Source: Salaquimonas sp. (GTDB lineage: Bacteria > Pseudomonadota > Alphaproteobacteria > Rhizobiales > Rhizobiaceae). From it: 6,348 nt of DNA. The DNA lies in the NCBI GenBank assembly GCA_024639745.1, contig JAHEHW010000107.1, positions 1-6,348 on the forward strand, written 5' to 3'. The position numbers were made by a program, and so were the translations under genes. The notes below the pieces were generated by a model. The model saw only the letters and a program-made list of their open reading frames with translations. It was not told where the DNA came from and did not search any database. Shown one piece after another: positions 4,875 through 6,348 of the stretch. Position 1 is the stretch's first letter; each line of letters opens with the position of its first letter.

Positions 4875-6209
4875 TCAGATCGATTTTTCGAGCTGATTGC
4901 GAAGCGATACGATGGAAAGGCCTTCCCTAATCGACACGTCGTCGTAGGTCAGCACCGTATCGGCGGCAACATCCCGGACCATTATGGCCTCTCCGGAAAT
5001 CCCCAGCGGCAAAGCCCCCATCGGAATGGATATGCGCGCCGGTCGCAATTGTCCTGCAACGGTATAACCACCCTCGCCGTCCAGGCTTTCACCAGCCTTC
5101 AGATCGCGCTTCGCCACCGCGACCACATCGCCGCGGAATTCAGAGGCGGTGCCGGTCGTCTCGCCGCGCAGGCCGACATTCGCAACAGACATGCCGAGTT
5201 CGAGCCCGATCAGGTGCCAACGCTTATAACCGGCGAAATAGCGGCCGGTCGTATCCGTCGTCACCTTGTACTCTTCGAAGCAGTGTTTCTGGTAATCTGT
5301 CACGGCCTTGGCGCAGACCCAAACCCCCATGCGGATATCGTAATCAATCTGGTTTCCGTTCGCGTCCAGGCTGTTCAGGACTTCAACCATTCCTTCGCCC
5401 GACAGGACACCGCCTTCGAAAACCGGTTTCATCAGTTCCGGCAGATCGGCGATTGAGCCGGACGGATAGGTCAGTCCCGCTTCGGGTACGTCGAGCCCGC
5501 AGGCATTGGCGATCGCCGCCGATTCGATCGCCGGTTTCGTACCGTCCAGAAATGAATTGAACATTTTAGGGTTAAGCCGTCCTCGTTCCGCCTGCTCGCG
5601 GGTGAGGCCCCAATGCTCCCAGACGGTTTCCGGCGTCGAGAACCGATATTCGGGCTTCCATTTATGCCCACGCCCGGCCGCAGCCACTTCAAAACCGCAG
5701 GTCCTCGCCCAATCCACCAATTCACAAACCATAGCGGGCTGATCGCCGTAGGCCATGGAATAAAGTACACCATGTTCGCGGGCGATGCGGGAAAGTTCGG
5801 CGCCACAAACCGCATCGGCCTCGACGGTCGCCGAAATAACGTGTTTTCCCGCTTTGAAAGCAGCCAGTAAATGATCGACGGCAATCACCGGATTGCCGGT
5901 GCATTCAACAATGATTTCTATCTCATCTGTTGAAAAGAGGTTTTCCTTGTCGTCGGTTACGAATGTGCGGCCAGACGCAAGGGCATCCCTCATTGAGGTC
6001 GCCTCGTAGGCGTTGTCGGTCCAACCGGCCAATTTCAGGTTGGCCTTTGCCCGATCCGCGGCAAGATCAGCAATCCCGACGATGTGAATACCAGGCAATC
6101 GAAACGCCTGCGCCAAAAACATGGTGCCGAATTTACCAGCCCCGATGACCCCTACCCGTATTGGCTGACTGTTATTCTGGCGTTGCTGCAGTTGTTGATA
6201 AAGCGACAC
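4875..6209 (-). CDS. Homoserine-dehydrogenase-like oxidoreductase with C-terminal SAF domain (COG4091-like)
   Basis: The 444-residue product is a predicted cytoplasmic NAD(P)-dependent oxidoreductase. Residues 18-46 form a Rossmann start (RVGVIGAGKFG, with GxGxxG at 23-28, then IVGIAD at 43-48). EIIVECTGNP (98-107) and GKHVISATVEADAVCG (121-136) are the second half of the nucleotide-binding domain, and a substrate domain follows (AAAGRGHKWKPEYRF, 176-190; YPSGSIADLPELMKP, 248-262). The last part, about 360-435 (GDVVAVAKRDLKAGESLD ... LPLGISGEAIMVRDVAADTVLTYDDV), is a SAF/antifreeze-like domain as in NeuB and altronate dehydratase. Proteins of this layout are labelled homoserine dehydrogenase by homology, but methionine/threonine biosynthesis is unlikely given the SAF domain and neighbours; the substrate is unknown, possibly a sugar acid or amino-acid-derived carbonyl. 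The GTG start (MSLYQQLQQR) is chosen from GGAGGA 3 nt upstream and the family-like MSLYxxLQxR start; a longer TTG frame from 6290 has no SD. Confidence 0.85.
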   Translation of the reverse strand: MSLYQQLQQRQNNSQPIRVGVIGAGKFGTMFLAQAFRLPGIHIVGIADLAADRAKANLKLAGWTDNAYEATSMRDALASGRTFVTDDKENLFSTDEIEIIVECTGNPVIAVDHLLAAFKAGKHVISATVEADAVCGAELSRIAREHGVLYSMAYGDQPAMVCELVDWARTCGFEVAAAGRGHKWKPEYRFSTPETVWEHWGLTREQAERGRLNPKMFNSFLDGTKPAIESAAIANACGLDVPEAGLTYPSGSIADLPELMKPVFEGGVLSGEGMVEVLNSLDANGNQIDYDIRMGVWVCAKAVTDYQKHCFEEYKVTTDTTGRYFAGYKRWHLIGLELGMSVANVGLRGETTGTASEFRGDVVAVAKRDLKAGESLDGEGGYTVAGQLRPARISIPMGALPLGISGEAIMVRDVAADTVLTYDDVSIREGLSIVSLRNQLEKSI

Positions 6210-6218
6210 GGGTCCTCC
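6210..6218 (-). promoter_or_regulatory. Strong RBS fixing the GTG start of the SAF-domain dehydrogenase
   Basis: Minus-strand GGAGGA (6218-6213) followed by CCC precedes GTG at 6209. It is the best Shine-Dalgarno in the window and supports the non-ATG start. Confidence 0.8.
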
Positions 6219-6289
6219 GGCGGGTAAGGTTTGGATCGACAAAGGCCTCAATAGCGTATTGCGGCACAAATACCAGCGTCGAAATATCA

Positions 6290-6308
6290 AATTTCAACGG
6301 GTGAAATT
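6290..6308. repeat. Inverted repeat upstream of the SAF-domain dehydrogenase (operator candidate)
   Basis: AATTTCA (6290-6296) and TGAAATT (6302-6308) are perfect 7-bp arms around ACGGG. They lie 81 bp upstream of the GTG start, in AT-rich DNA that should include the promoter. The arm and spacer geometry is typical of a dimeric repressor or activator site. No confident -35/-10 pair can be named. Confidence 0.5.
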
Positions 6309-6324
6309 GACTGGGCATTTCCAA

Positions 6325-6344
6325 GCCAAACTTTATGATTTGGC
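6325..6344. repeat. Second inverted repeat upstream of the SAF-domain dehydrogenase
   Basis: GCCAAA (6325-6330) and TTTGGC (6339-6344) are 6-bp arms with an 8-bp AT-rich centre (CTTTATGA). It lies 16 bp beyond the first inverted repeat. It could be another regulator site, or belong to a divergent or upstream gene outside the window. Confidence 0.35.
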
Positions 6345-6348
6345 GGTC

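Noticed and set aside
6210..6290. 27-residue TTG-initiated extension of the SAF-domain dehydrogenase
   Set aside because: No SD precedes it, whereas the GTG at 6209 has GGAGGA at good spacing and the family-like N terminus.
1..6348. Mobile element, CRISPR, tRNA or phage signals
   Set aside because: No transposase-like frame, terminal repeats with target duplications, regular spacer-repeat pattern or tRNA cloverleaf was seen.

Overview
The window looks like chromosomal or megaplasmid DNA from an alphaproteobacterium, most likely of the Rhizobiales (Hyphomicrobiales). The reasons are the very typical AapJ/AapQ/AapM proteins of the rhizobial general L-amino-acid permease, a non-pyrrolysine MttB-type methyltransferase of the COG5598 kind common in this order, and moderate-to-high GC content with compact, SD-led genes. 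All five genes lie on the minus strand. Transcription therefore runs from high to low coordinates: oxidoreductase (6209-4875), MttB-like methyltransferase (4717-3110), aapJ (2703-1684), aapQ (1437-238), aapM (228 to the window edge, partial).

The first part in transcription order is a two-gene accessory block. It holds a two-domain dehydrogenase (Rossmann fold plus C-terminal SAF domain, COG4091-like, annotated in databases as 'homoserine dehydrogenase-like') and, after a 157-bp gap, an MttB-family methyltransferase homologue with no in-frame amber codon. The dehydrogenase has a GTG start fixed by a strong GGAGGA. Upstream of it, near the window end, are two inverted repeats that could be operators. 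No corrinoid protein or reactivase gene is visible here, so the methyl acceptor partner is unknown.

Next is a 406-bp gene-free stretch (2704-3109). It contains three copies of TGAGCG[T/C]AAA just after the methyltransferase gene, a 15-bp palindrome, a sigma-70-like TTGACC -35 element and a stable hairpin. It most likely carries the aapJ promoter and leader.

The second block is the start of the aapJQM(P) operon: periplasmic binding protein, then permease subunits. A textbook intrinsic terminator sits between aapJ and aapQ, which should make the binding protein more abundant than the membrane subunits. aapQ and aapM are tightly coupled: the aapQ stop codon lies within the aapM ribosome-binding site.

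Working together, the Aap permease imports a broad range of L-amino acids. The upstream pair may process a methylated amine or amino-acid-derived compound, but that link is inference from proximity only. I see no tRNA, rRNA, CRISPR array, insertion sequence or phage feature.
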